Assembly (NCBI GenBank): GCA_023485925.1
Contig: JAMDAJ010000059.1
Coordinates: 1 to 46,394 of the forward strand
Direction: 5' to 3'
Length of the DNA: 46,394 bases
Origin: Patescibacteria group bacterium
Lineage (GTDB): Bacteria > Patescibacteriota > Doudnabacteria > UBA920 > 2-01-FULL-50-11
The notes beneath the pieces were generated by a model. That model saw nothing but the letters and a program-made list of their open reading frames with translations, was not told the origin of the DNA and did no database searches. A program made the translations under genes and the position numbers. Positions 6,589 to 14,271 of this stretch are shown one piece after another (within the stretch, counting starts at the first letter, position 1; every line of letters begins with the position of its first letter).

Positions 6589-7062
6589 ATGCCGCAAAAA
6601 CAAACAATCTCCTGGAAAGCGCCAGAATATACTTTTTTCCAAAAATCTTCTGCCTGGTACGTCGTTGTCGGAGTAATCGGCTTGGGCTGCCTGATATACG
6701 CCGTTTCCAACCAAGACTATGTCATGCTTATCACTTTAGGAGTGATGTTCGCAGTCGGCGCCTGGCTATCCTTCAAAAAACCGAAAACTATCACCATAAC
6801 CCTCAACCAGCGCGGGGTCTCCATTTCCGGTGTTCTGTTCCCCTTTGAGACGGTTTTAAAAAAATTCTGGATCCACTATCATCCTCCCCTGCAAAAGACC
6901 TTGAATTTTGAAACCACTAATTACCTCAACCGCGATATAACCCTAGAGCTGGAAGACCAGGACCCGCTTGAGATAAGGAGTTTCCTCTTGGAACATATGA
7001 ACGAGGACATAGACCGCGAGGAAACTTACTTTGATAGGCTTCTGCGCGCGCTAAAATTTTGA
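6589..7062 (+). CDS. Small membrane protein of unknown function
   Basis: This 157-aa protein has a short polar N-terminus (ISWKAPEYTFFQKSSAW). Two adjacent membrane helices follow at about 22-40 and 45-63, then a cytoplasmic domain rich in beta strands (ITITLNQRGVSISGVLFPF...). The domain ends in an acidic helix with many Glu/Asp. A PH-like domain after a two-helix anchor is a fair description but not proven. It lies alone between tRNA genes, so context gives no function. Confidence 0.7.
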   Translation: MPQKQTISWKAPEYTFFQKSSAWYVVVGVIGLGCLIYAVSNQDYVMLITLGVMFAVGAWLSFKKPKTITITLNQRGVSISGVLFPFETVLKKFWIHYHPPLQKTLNFETTNYLNRDITLELEDQDPLEIRSFLLEHMNEDIDREETYFDRLLRALKF

Positions 7063-7183
7063 GAATCCTCATTATCGACGATGGACAAAACGGAAAAACC
7101 TTAAATCATCTTTCGTTCGTCGATGCCATATTTCACTAATTACCACACATAAATAACCGTCTAACACCTTCCGATATTGTTCC

Positions 7184-7255
7184 CCTCTCGTCGTTCAATG
7201 GATAGGACGCAAGATTGCGGATCTTGCAATGTAGGTTCGATTCCTACCGAGAGGA
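7184..7255 (+). tRNA. tRNA-Arg(GCG)
   Basis: Acceptor CCTCTCG (7184-7190) pairs with CGAGAGG (7248-7254). Anticodon stem CAAGA/TCTTG holds loop TTGCGGA, anticodon GCG. The T arm is GTAGG-TTCGATT-CCTAC, discriminator A at 7255, no encoded CCA. It ends 22 bases before recG. Confidence 0.95.
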
Positions 7256-7277
7256 GAAGAGTATCGGAAACGAGAAA

Positions 7278-9341
7278 ATGCGACTAACCGACTCAATTGA
7301 AACGCTCCCCGGGGTCGGGAAAGCTAATGCCAAGAAGCTTCACAAGCTTGGTATTTTTAATTTGAGCGATCTCGTCCGTCATTTCCCTTATCGCTACAAC
7401 GACCTTTCCGTCATCACCCCCATCGCCGAAACCTCCGTCGGTGGCGCCTATACGGTTCGCGCGAAGGTGAAATCGATAAAAAGTCGCCCCGGCTTCCGTT
7501 TTCGCCGAGGCCTTGCTAGAGCGCTCATCGAAGACGGCACGGGAGCACTGGCAGTGATCTGGTTCAACCAACCCTACCTAGCGAATACCCTAAAAGTCGG
7601 CGCCACCTACCTTTTCTCCGGCCAAATCTCCTTTTACCGCAGCCTGCAGATGCAAAATCCCGTCTGGGAGCTTGATAAACGCGTCACCGTGCACACCGGC
7701 CGCATCGTGCCCGTGTACCCTTTGACTTCAGGAATTTACCCCAAGTGGCTGCGGACGCTGTTGAAAACCGCACTCGATTCGCTCCCCAGATTCCCCGAAA
7801 CCTTGCCGAGCGGCATTCTAAAATCCCGCCGCCTGCTTTCCTACGATTCCGCCCTGCGCTCCATCCATTTCCCCAAATCACACAAAGAGCTGCAACTCGC
7901 CCGGAGGCGACTAAGTTTTGACGAACTTCTGCTCCACGAGCTGGCCGTGCTATCCCACCGCCTGCAGCTAAAAAAATTGCCGGCGCCGAAAATCCCTTTC
8001 GACCAGGATCTGATAAAACGGTTCGTCAGTACACTACCCTTCACGCTCACCAAATCGCAAAAACTCGCCGCCTGGCAAGTGCTGCAAGACCTTGAGTCCG
8101 GCCATCCGGCCAACCGACTGGTCGCGGGCGACGTGGGCAGCGGCAAAACCGTGGTCGCCGCCATTCCGACGCTGGAAATTCTGTCGCATGGATGGAACGT
8201 CGCTTTTATGGCGCCGACGGAAATTCTGGCCGAACAGCATTTCCGGACATTTTCCGCCTTGACTCTTTTTTCTAACCTCAAACTTGCGCTGCTGACCGCA
8301 AGCCAAGCCAAACTTCGGAAGAATAAAGCCGAGGAAAAGCTGACGAAAAAAACTCTGCTGGAAAAACTGGCCGCGACTACCGGCTGGGCGCTCTTCGGCA
8401 CTCACGCTTTGATCCAAAAAAACATCGATTTTAAAGATTTGGGTCTGGTGGTAGTCGATGAACAGCACCGTTTTGGCGTACAACAGCGAGCGGCGCTGCA
8501 AAACCGCACGCGCGAAGGAACCGTCCCGCATTTTTTGTCATTGACCGCAACGCCCATCCCCAGAACCCTCGCCCTCACGCTCTACGGCGACTTGGATGTT
8601 TCGGCGATACCGGAATTGCCTTTGGGCCGCAAACCCGTGACGACTCGCATCATCGAACCGGGAAACCGCAAGACCGTTTACGCCGAAATCGAAAAAGAAC
8701 TAGCATCCGGCCGGCAAGCGTTTTTTATCTGCCCGCTTATCGACCCCTCCGACAAGCTCGGCGCAAGATCCGCCACCGGACTGTACGAACTTCTTAAAAC
8801 CGTATTTAAATCCCGGCGGTTGGGGCTTTTACACGGCAAACTTTCCTCAAGCGAAAAAACTGCCGTTGTTTCGGCTTTTGGCGAAAAAAAGCTCGATATC
8901 CTAGTCTCCACCACGGTCGTCGAGGTCGGCGTGGATTTTCCCAACGCCACGGTCATGGCGATCGAGGGCGCGGAACGCTTTGGATTAGCCCAATTGCACC
9001 AGCTCCGCGGCCGGGTGGGCCGGTCCGATATGCAGTCTTATTGCTACCTTTTACCGCAAAATTTGGGCGCAAAAGCCAAGGAACGCCTGGAGGCGCTCTG
9101 TCAGCACCATAACGGCCTGGAACTTGCCGAAATCGATTTAAAACTGCGCGGCCCGGGCGAAACTTACGGCAATTTGCAGTCTGGCTATCCGCAATTCGAA
9201 CTGGCGAATATCTACGATCTGGAACTTTTGCAAGCCGCGCGCGAAGAGGCACAAGCGCTATTGGCTGACGATAAAAGCTTGCGCTCTCCCCTGTTTCAGG
9301 ATTTGATAGTACGATCCCGAAACAAAATCCATTTGGAATAG
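7278..9341 (+). CDS. recG: ATP-dependent DNA helicase RecG
   Basis: The 687-aa protein reverses stalled replication forks and processes Holliday junctions. Its N-terminal wedge domain (about 1-250) contains PGVGKANAKKLHKLGI and an OB-fold stretch. The helicase core has Walker A AGDVGSGKT (about 283), the DEQH box with FGVQQR (about 393), TATPIPRT (about 415) and the C-terminal RecG motif region VGRSDMQSYCYLL...LKLRGPGETYG. ATG 7278 is chosen because in-frame starts upstream fall inside tRNA-Arg. Length agrees with the family. A palindrome follows the stop and may end the transcript. Confidence 0.96.
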   Translation: MRLTDSIETLPGVGKANAKKLHKLGIFNLSDLVRHFPYRYNDLSVITPIAETSVGGAYTVRAKVKSIKSRPGFRFRRGLARALIEDGTGALAVIWFNQPYLANTLKVGATYLFSGQISFYRSLQMQNPVWELDKRVTVHTGRIVPVYPLTSGIYPKWLRTLLKTALDSLPRFPETLPSGILKSRRLLSYDSALRSIHFPKSHKELQLARRRLSFDELLLHELAVLSHRLQLKKLPAPKIPFDQDLIKRFVSTLPFTLTKSQKLAAWQVLQDLESGHPANRLVAGDVGSGKTVVAAIPTLEILSHGWNVAFMAPTEILAEQHFRTFSALTLFSNLKLALLTASQAKLRKNKAEEKLTKKTLLEKLAATTGWALFGTHALIQKNIDFKDLGLVVVDEQHRFGVQQRAALQNRTREGTVPHFLSLTATPIPRTLALTLYGDLDVSAIPELPLGRKPVTTRIIEPGNRKTVYAEIEKELASGRQAFFICPLIDPSDKLGARSATGLYELLKTVFKSRRLGLLHGKLSSSEKTAVVSAFGEKKLDILVSTTVVEVGVDFPNATVMAIEGAERFGLAQLHQLRGRVGRSDMQSYCYLLPQNLGAKAKERLEALCQHHNGLELAEIDLKLRGPGETYGNLQSGYPQFELANIYDLELLQAAREEAQALLADDKSLRSPLFQDLIVRSRNKIHLE

Positions 9342-9571
9342 ATTTGGACAGAACCGCCTCTGCGTTTGGGCTAGCGGCTTCCCGTTTGACTTAAAATGTC
9401 CGGCCGGACATTTTAAGTATATCTATTTTTTTTGACCGTCCCGAGCGTAAAAGACTTCCCAACACACTCAGGAATATGTGTGCCTCAATAGACTCGACGC
9501 GCCCCTCTGCTCCGGAGGCTTCGTTTTGCCTCCTCGCAATGACACTTAGAGAAACTTATACACAAGCTCAA
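9342..9571. other. Intergenic stretch after recG
   Basis: No gene is supported here. It holds the 30-bp palindrome described separately, an 8-T run (9426-9433) and a fragment resembling palindromic-element ends (CCTCCTCGCAATGACAC near 9530). Confidence 0.6.
9389..9418. repeat. 30-bp perfect palindrome downstream of recG
   Basis: Bases 9389-9418 equal their own reverse complement: an A/T-rich outside and TGTCCGGCCGGACA core. As RNA it would form a 13-bp stem with a 4-base loop. Eight T follow at 9426-9433, so a recG terminator is possible despite the gap. Confidence 0.85.
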
Positions 9572-9600
9572 TTGACAAAAACATTTTACAGGATTAAAAT
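9572..9600 (+). promoter_or_regulatory. Strong sigma-70 type promoter of the 9669 gene
   Basis: TTGACA (9572-9577), a 17-base spacer and TAAAAT (9595-9600). The expected transcript starts near 9607, giving a leader of about 60 bases. Confidence 0.75.
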
Positions 9601-9668
9601 TGCGACAAAATCAGCAGGGGGATTTTGTTCACAAGTCATCTGGGATTTCGGTATGAAAGGGATTAACA

Positions 9669-10028
9669 GTGCAATTCCATGTTCACGGAGAAATGACAGT
9701 AATCTTGCTCAATGGCCGCGAACTTGGGACAATAGAGTCCCGTGGCCAATTGAACCAGTGGCTCGAAAACCAGAAGTTCCAAGAGGGTGTGAGGACGACT
9801 ATTCCGACCTCGACCAATCTGGACGACCCCAAGGCCTCTCGGGAATCTTGGTTGGTCGGAACCGGCCAGTACAAGCAAACAAAAAACCGGATGGGGATCT
9901 ACTACCTCGACGATGCGCGAATTGTTCTGATTCCGGTTTCAACGGTCGCGACCTTCCAGACCAACTCTCAACGACGGGCCCAGGCCACCGTACCCACACT
10001 CCAGTCCGCTCTCGCCATTACGGCCTGA
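9669..10028 (+). CDS. Small orphan protein, unknown function
   Basis: This 119-aa protein is not recognised. Composition is normal for a folded soluble protein, with LLNGRELGTIESRGQLNQWLENQ and MGIYYLDDARIVLIPVSTV looking like helix and strand segments. The GTG at 9669 is preceded by AAAGGG seven bases away; ATG 9693 is an alternative. A good promoter upstream and a terminator downstream frame it as a single-gene unit. A competing frame covering 9476-10099 has improbable composition. No membrane segment or signal peptide is present. Confidence 0.6.
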   Translation: MQFHVHGEMTVILLNGRELGTIESRGQLNQWLENQKFQEGVRTTIPTSTNLDDPKASRESWLVGTGQYKQTKNRMGIYYLDDARIVLIPVSTVATFQTNSQRRAQATVPTLQSALAITA

Positions 10029-10067
10029 ACGGCCACTCGTGCCGCCGCGCGAACCACATTTCAAAAC

Positions 10068-10097
10068 AGCCGGACGCTATCGCCTGGCTCTTTTTTT
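10068..10097 (+). terminator. Intrinsic terminator of the 9669 gene
   Basis: AGCCGG (10068-10073) pairs with CCTGGCT (10083-10089, one bulged base), followed by C and seven T. Confidence 0.6.
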
Positions 10098-10127
10098 AAC
10101 ACCCCCTCCCGCTTAACCCTCCATTTT

Positions 10128-10230
10128 CCCCTCCCAGGCTTGGGGAGGGTGCCCGAAGGGCGGGAGAGGTCGAACCGCTAAATTCCCCTCACCCGTCCGC
10201 TGGCCACCTTCCCCCTCAATGGGGAAAGGA
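10128..10230. repeat. Cluster of short G/C hairpins
   Basis: CCCTCCC/GGGAGGG (10129-10149), GCCC-GAA-GGGC (10151-10161) and CCTTCCCC...GGGGAAAGG (about 10207-10229) follow each other between two convergent genes. This looks like another dispersed intergenic element, not coding. Confidence 0.5.
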
Positions 10231-10263
10231 GTATAGAATGCTACGAGAGAGGAGGACAAAAAT

Positions 10264-11622
10264 CTAGCCGATCAACTTCAACGCCTCGGATAAATCGTGC
10301 GCTGGGAGCAGTTTAAGCTTGCTTGCGGCAGTGGCGCTTGCGGCCGGGATAATCATTTTTTTAAATCCTAGTTTAGCCGCTTCTGTGATCCGCCGCTCAA
10401 GGTTCCCTACCATCCGTAATTCCCCGGTCAATCCCACCTCGCCAACCGCGATCAAATCGGCCGGCACCACGAAATCTTTGAGCGAGGACAAAATCGCGAA
10501 CGCCACGGCCAGATCGCAGGCCGTCTCGTTTATTTTAAAACCGCCGGCCACGCTCACAAAAATATCCTGGTCATAAATCTTGGCCGAAAGCCGTTTCTGC
10601 AACACCGCCGAAAGCAGCAACAGCCGGTTCAGATCATAACCCGTGGCGGTCCTTTTGGGATAATTAAATTGGCTCTTACTCGTCAACGCCTGGATCTCGA
10701 GTAGCAACGGTCGCGAACCCTCCATAGTGCAGGTTACCACGGCACCGGGTTGGCGCATGACGCGTTCGGCCAAAAAGGCCCGGGAGGGATTTTCTACGGC
10801 CACCAGCCCCTGGTTTTTCATCTCAAATACCCCCACTTCGTCCGTCCGGCCGAAACGGTTTTTAACGCAGCGAAGCAACCGATAAGCTAAGAAGCGGTCG
10901 CCTTCGAGGTACAACACCACGTCCACCATATGTTCGAGCAACCGTGGCCCGGCCAGATTCCCCTCTTTGGTGACGTGCCCGATGATGAGCGTGGCGATGT
11001 CTCGCTCTTTGGCAAACTCCATCAAGCGCATGGTGGCGGCGGAAACCTGGGCCACCCCGCCGGCCACGCCCGAAGCCGATTCCGAAAACATCGTCTGGAT
11101 GGAATCGATGACCAAAAATTTCGGCTTTTCCGCCTCGGCCGTCGCAAGCACGGCATCAAGATTGTTTTCGGAAACAGCCAGCATGCCAGAAAAATCGGAA
11201 CTTAAACGCTCAGCCCGAAGTTTTAATTGCGGCAGCGACTCTTCGCCCGAAACATACAAAGTTTTTATCCCCCGGCCCGATAATCCTAAGGCCAGCTGCA
11301 AGGTGAGCGTGGATTTGCCGATGCCCGGGTCGCCGCCCAAAAGTACCAAAGACCCCGGTACGATACCGGACGAAGCCTGCCCGCCGAAAATCTGGTCAAG
11401 CTCCGAAATTCCCGTTTCGTAGCGTCGCCCCGTGGGTGATGCGACCGCTGCTAGCGTTTCGGCTTTTATGGCTGACGCCTTCGCCGGACCTCCCGGACCG
11501 AAGGTGAGCCCTGCCGCTTGCTGAATGAGCGTATTCCAGGCGCCGCAAGAAAGACACCGCCCGGCCCATTTCGGGAACTGCGCATCACATTGACTGCAAA
11601 CGAATATAGTTTGGGGCTTCAT
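10264..11622 (-). CDS. radA: DNA repair protein RadA
   Basis: The 452-aa branch-migration ATPase assists RecA-mediated strand exchange. The N-terminal zinc finger is CSQCDAQFPKWAGRCLSC. Walker A GGDPGIGKST lies near residue 94, Walker B FLVIDSIQTMF near 170 and the RadA-specific KNRFG near 255. The C-terminal Lon-protease-like domain (about 290-452) includes GVFEMKNQGL and VGEVGLTGELR. Length and motif order are standard. It is the last gene of the minus-strand block; a palindromic element (11663-11702) separates it from the next gene upstream. Confidence 0.97.
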   Translation of the reverse strand: MKPQTIFVCSQCDAQFPKWAGRCLSCGAWNTLIQQAAGLTFGPGGPAKASAIKAETLAAVASPTGRRYETGISELDQIFGGQASSGIVPGSLVLLGGDPGIGKSTLTLQLALGLSGRGIKTLYVSGEESLPQLKLRAERLSSDFSGMLAVSENNLDAVLATAEAEKPKFLVIDSIQTMFSESASGVAGGVAQVSAATMRLMEFAKERDIATLIIGHVTKEGNLAGPRLLEHMVDVVLYLEGDRFLAYRLLRCVKNRFGRTDEVGVFEMKNQGLVAVENPSRAFLAERVMRQPGAVVTCTMEGSRPLLLEIQALTSKSQFNYPKRTATGYDLNRLLLLSAVLQKRLSAKIYDQDIFVSVAGGFKINETACDLAVAFAILSSLKDFVVPADLIAVGEVGLTGELRMVGNLERRITEAAKLGFKKMIIPAASATAASKLKLLPAHDLSEALKLIG

Positions 11623-11662
11623 ACCCGCAAATTAAAATGTAAATATCATGTGAAAAATGACC

Positions 11663-11702
11663 CGTTCGATTCCGCCCAGGGTCATGGTGAGCGGGGTCGA
11701 AT
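11663..11702. repeat. Palindromic intergenic element between radA and the propeller gene
   Basis: TTCGA (11665-11669) and TCGAA (11697-11701) bracket partly pairing CCGCCCA and TGAGCGG segments around GGGTCATG. Confidence 0.6.
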
Positions 11703-11780
11703 CCATGACAATGCAAAATTAAAAATAGCCGTTTGCTTAGCAAACTCTTAAATTTTGCATTTTGATTTTTGAATTTTAAA

Positions 11781-12878
11781 TTACTTGAGGTTCACCCGAT
11801 ACAAACTGTTGTCCTTGCCGTCGCGGAAAAAAAGCATCGAATTGCCGGAGTCAATTATTGGATCCCGGATATCGAAAGTCTTATCCTCGCCGCCGAGGTC
11901 AATTCTGGTCTTGGATTTGTCCGAAAGCCGGTAAAGGTACAAATCGTCTGCGGTGACCGAAGAAATCGTCGAATCATTGGCTGAAACCGACCGGGGCTTG
12001 CCGAAATAAAAGCCGTCGCTGGAATTTTCCCACACGACTTTGGAAAGCGCGGTGGGTAAATTAAGATTTTCGAAACTTTGATTTTCGAAATTGTAAAGCC
12101 AAAGTTCGGAAAGCTTCGTATCTGAACTGACGCGGGTGAAAAGCAGTTTGTTAGAGTCGGGAGAAAGCGCCACGTCCACATTCTGACCGCGATCCAGCAG
12201 CTCCGAGAGTTTCCCGCTATTCATATCCACCATTAAAATTTTATTGGTCCCGCCCTCCGACACGGCTTTTTTCAAAAGCGCGAATTTCCCATTGCCGGCA
12301 ACGCTGAGAGCATAAGCGCCGTCCAAATTGGCCACTGTTCGGTAATTTTCAGCTGTGACATTGCCAAGCTTAAGCTCCCAGTCGCCGTCGCCTCGCCGCC
12401 AAACGTAAAGGATCTGCTGACCATTGGGCATCCAGGCGACTTCCTGGATATTTGACGGCAGCGTCACGAAAGCCTGTTGAGCGGCGACGTACGACAAGTA
12501 ACTGCCAATGCCTTCTGGGGCCTTTGTCCAAACGATAAAATTATTGCCCACGCTTGGCCAGTAGACTTTCTGAATGGCCGGATTGGTGCCGGTCAAATTA
12601 AACTTCTGCTCACCGCCGCCTCCCAAGGCGTTCTGATAAAGCTGGCCGTCGCGGCCAAAATACCAAATGGAGGTTTGGTCTAAGGACAATACGGCGGAAA
12701 GCACCGGGGTTTGGGTTACTGAAAGCAACTTCGGCCCGCTTTCGCCGGCCAACCCTGTGTTTGCGGCATTCCCGCCCGGAGTGACGACAGTGTTGCTAGA
12801 ATCCAAAAAAAAGAAATAAACCACGACCCCGATAAGAATGGCGGCCAAAATGACTCCGAATAAAACATAGCGGCGCAT
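11781..12878 (-). CDS. Membrane-anchored beta-propeller-like protein
   Basis: This 365-aa protein has an N-terminal membrane helix (YVLFGVILAAILIGVVVYFFFL) and then an extracytoplasmic part made of repeats. The repeated pattern is a strand, then a W/Y-containing turn and a polar loop: SIWYFGRDGQLYQN, FIVWTKAPEG, QILYVWRRGDGDW, KLLFTRVSSDTKLSELWLYN, GFYFGKPRS and MLFFRDGKDNSLYRV. This is the periodicity of TolB/WD40-like propellers of six or seven blades. No enzyme motif is seen. It lies just downstream of the secretion locus and could be an accessory, but its own 75-base leader leaves that open. Confidence 0.7.
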   Translation of the reverse strand: MRRYVLFGVILAAILIGVVVYFFFLDSSNTVVTPGGNAANTGLAGESGPKLLSVTQTPVLSAVLSLDQTSIWYFGRDGQLYQNALGGGGEQKFNLTGTNPAIQKVYWPSVGNNFIVWTKAPEGIGSYLSYVAAQQAFVTLPSNIQEVAWMPNGQQILYVWRRGDGDWELKLGNVTAENYRTVANLDGAYALSVAGNGKFALLKKAVSEGGTNKILMVDMNSGKLSELLDRGQNVDVALSPDSNKLLFTRVSSDTKLSELWLYNFENQSFENLNLPTALSKVVWENSSDGFYFGKPRSVSANDSTISSVTADDLYLYRLSDKSKTRIDLGGEDKTFDIRDPIIDSGNSMLFFRDGKDNSLYRVNLK

Positions 12879-12954
12879 GAGAGTTAGTTTAGATTTTTAA
12901 AAATATAAACTGATCCTTTATAATCCGCGCGATATTGCTTTTGTGATTCAATTC

Positions 12955-14088
12955 TCAAAAATTGACATGGATATTGCCGCCTGTGGCATTGGTCGGCATG
13001 CAAGCCGGAACGTATTCATCCAAGAAAGAGCGGACCGCGCCTGAAGTTTGCGCCGCCTGATAAAAAATCTGATAACAGGCGTCATGGCCGGGTAAAAGGT
13101 TAAAATCCACGCAAGTGCCGCTCTGAGACTTTTGCGGAGAATGGCAACTGGAAACGCTTGGTCCGCCGTTAACTTGGATGGAAGAAGAAATTTTTAGCGT
13201 ACACCCCGTGCTCCCGGCCAAACTGTTGAAGGTGTTTATAAAAGCCTGAATTTTAGGCGCTGCGCCTGGCGAAGCCAGACAAACGCCGTTATTGCTTGAG
13301 CAATCGTGTGTCGGCGTATAAGAAGTGATGTTCACACACGAGGAAAGTTCCTGACAACCCGCGGATTGCCCCGTCCCGAATGTTTGATTGCAATTCGTGC
13401 TCGAACCGCCGCTGGGACCCCCGGTGCCCCCCAAAGCGCCCAATTGTTTGCACAAGTCACCTAACCCCCCGATGTTAAAAGTTTTCGCCACCTTCACCGT
13501 CGCCTTGGTGACTATGCCGCCGGACTCGTTGCTGCATATTGCCAAAAAAGCGCCTAAAACAAAACCTATGATAACCAGAATGATCAAGATTCCAAGAATT
13601 ATCGCCGTAACAATCCAGCCCACCGGCGTGGCTTCCGTGGCCGCCGCCGCACCTGCCAAACCCTCTGCCGCCAACTTTCCGCCTTCTACAGCCGCGGCCT
13701 TTCCTAACTGTTTTCCTGCCAGTTTGGTAATTTTCTCCCCTGCTTTAAATGTTTTCCAAACTTTTCGAGCATTTTCCACGGTGCCTCCGCTAAGCTCGCC
13801 GGCACTCTTCAATTCATTGTAAGTCCTCCATATTTTTTGACCTCTCTGTGCACGGTCGTAGTAATCCATTCCTCTTCCAACCGCCCCCTTGTTTCCGCGC
13901 CCCCGAGCCGTCTCGACAGGGCCTTGAGTCACTCCAGCCGCCTCGTCAGGCAAATTATACATCCGCTCCAATTCATCTATTTCCGCCTGCCGATTTTGCT
14001 CCTGCTCCGCACGCCGCTGCCGCCGCAAAGCCGCCTCCTGACGCGCTTCCCTTTCGGCCTTTTCTTTTTCGTAACTTGAAACGGGCAT
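12955..14088 (-). CDS. Membrane-anchored M15-like peptidoglycan hydrolase candidate of the secretion locus
   Basis: The protein has 377 residues from the ATG at 14088 (MPVSSYEKEK); a TTG at 14115 would add nine improbable residues. The N-terminus is a charged coiled coil (about 1-50), followed by an Ala/Lys-rich helical region and one strong membrane helix (WIVTAIILGILIILVIIGFVLGAF, about 165-190). A Cys-rich extracellular domain follows. Its end carries CHSPQKSQSGTCVDF and, 50 residues on, GNIHVNF. The spacing of H, D and final H resembles the zinc ligands of M15 (D-Ala-D-Ala peptidase) folds. A wall-opening VirB1-like role would suit its place after VirB4; this is inference. Confidence 0.6.
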   Translation of the reverse strand: MPVSSYEKEKAEREARQEAALRRQRRAEQEQNRQAEIDELERMYNLPDEAAGVTQGPVETARGRGNKGAVGRGMDYYDRAQRGQKIWRTYNELKSAGELSGGTVENARKVWKTFKAGEKITKLAGKQLGKAAAVEGGKLAAEGLAGAAAATEATPVGWIVTAIILGILIILVIIGFVLGAFLAICSNESGGIVTKATVKVAKTFNIGGLGDLCKQLGALGGTGGPSGGSSTNCNQTFGTGQSAGCQELSSCVNITSYTPTHDCSSNNGVCLASPGAAPKIQAFINTFNSLAGSTGCTLKISSSIQVNGGPSVSSCHSPQKSQSGTCVDFNLLPGHDACYQIFYQAAQTSGAVRSFLDEYVPACMPTNATGGNIHVNF

Positions 14089-14134
14089 AACAAAAATGCA
14101 AAACGGGAATATCAAAAATCAAAATGACACCCAA

Positions 14135-14220
14135 TGTCATCCTGACGGAAGTCAGGATCTAGAACATTTGAATAGTAACGAGTAATATCGAATGGATCCT
14201 GAATCAAGTTCAGGATGACA
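14135..14220. repeat. Composite REP-like element, second copy
   Basis: TGTCATCCTGAC...GTCAGGATCT (14135-14160) and GGATCCTGAA...TTCAGGATGACA (14194-14220) face each other across about 33 bases. This matches the design at 1473-1553. Confidence 0.75.
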
Positions 14221-14271
14221 AATAAATTCGACATTAATCATCGTTTAGAATAATTAGGTCAATTAGGATAA

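Noticed and set aside
7215..7277. Longer recG start at 7215
   Set aside because: This would begin inside tRNA-Arg; ATG 7278 gives the normal RecG N-terminus.
9476..10099. 207-codon frame on the plus strand over the 9669 gene
   Set aside because: Its composition is improbable (many Arg, Pro and Cys, little hydrophobic pattern), and the shorter 119-aa frame has the better-placed ribosome site and promoter.
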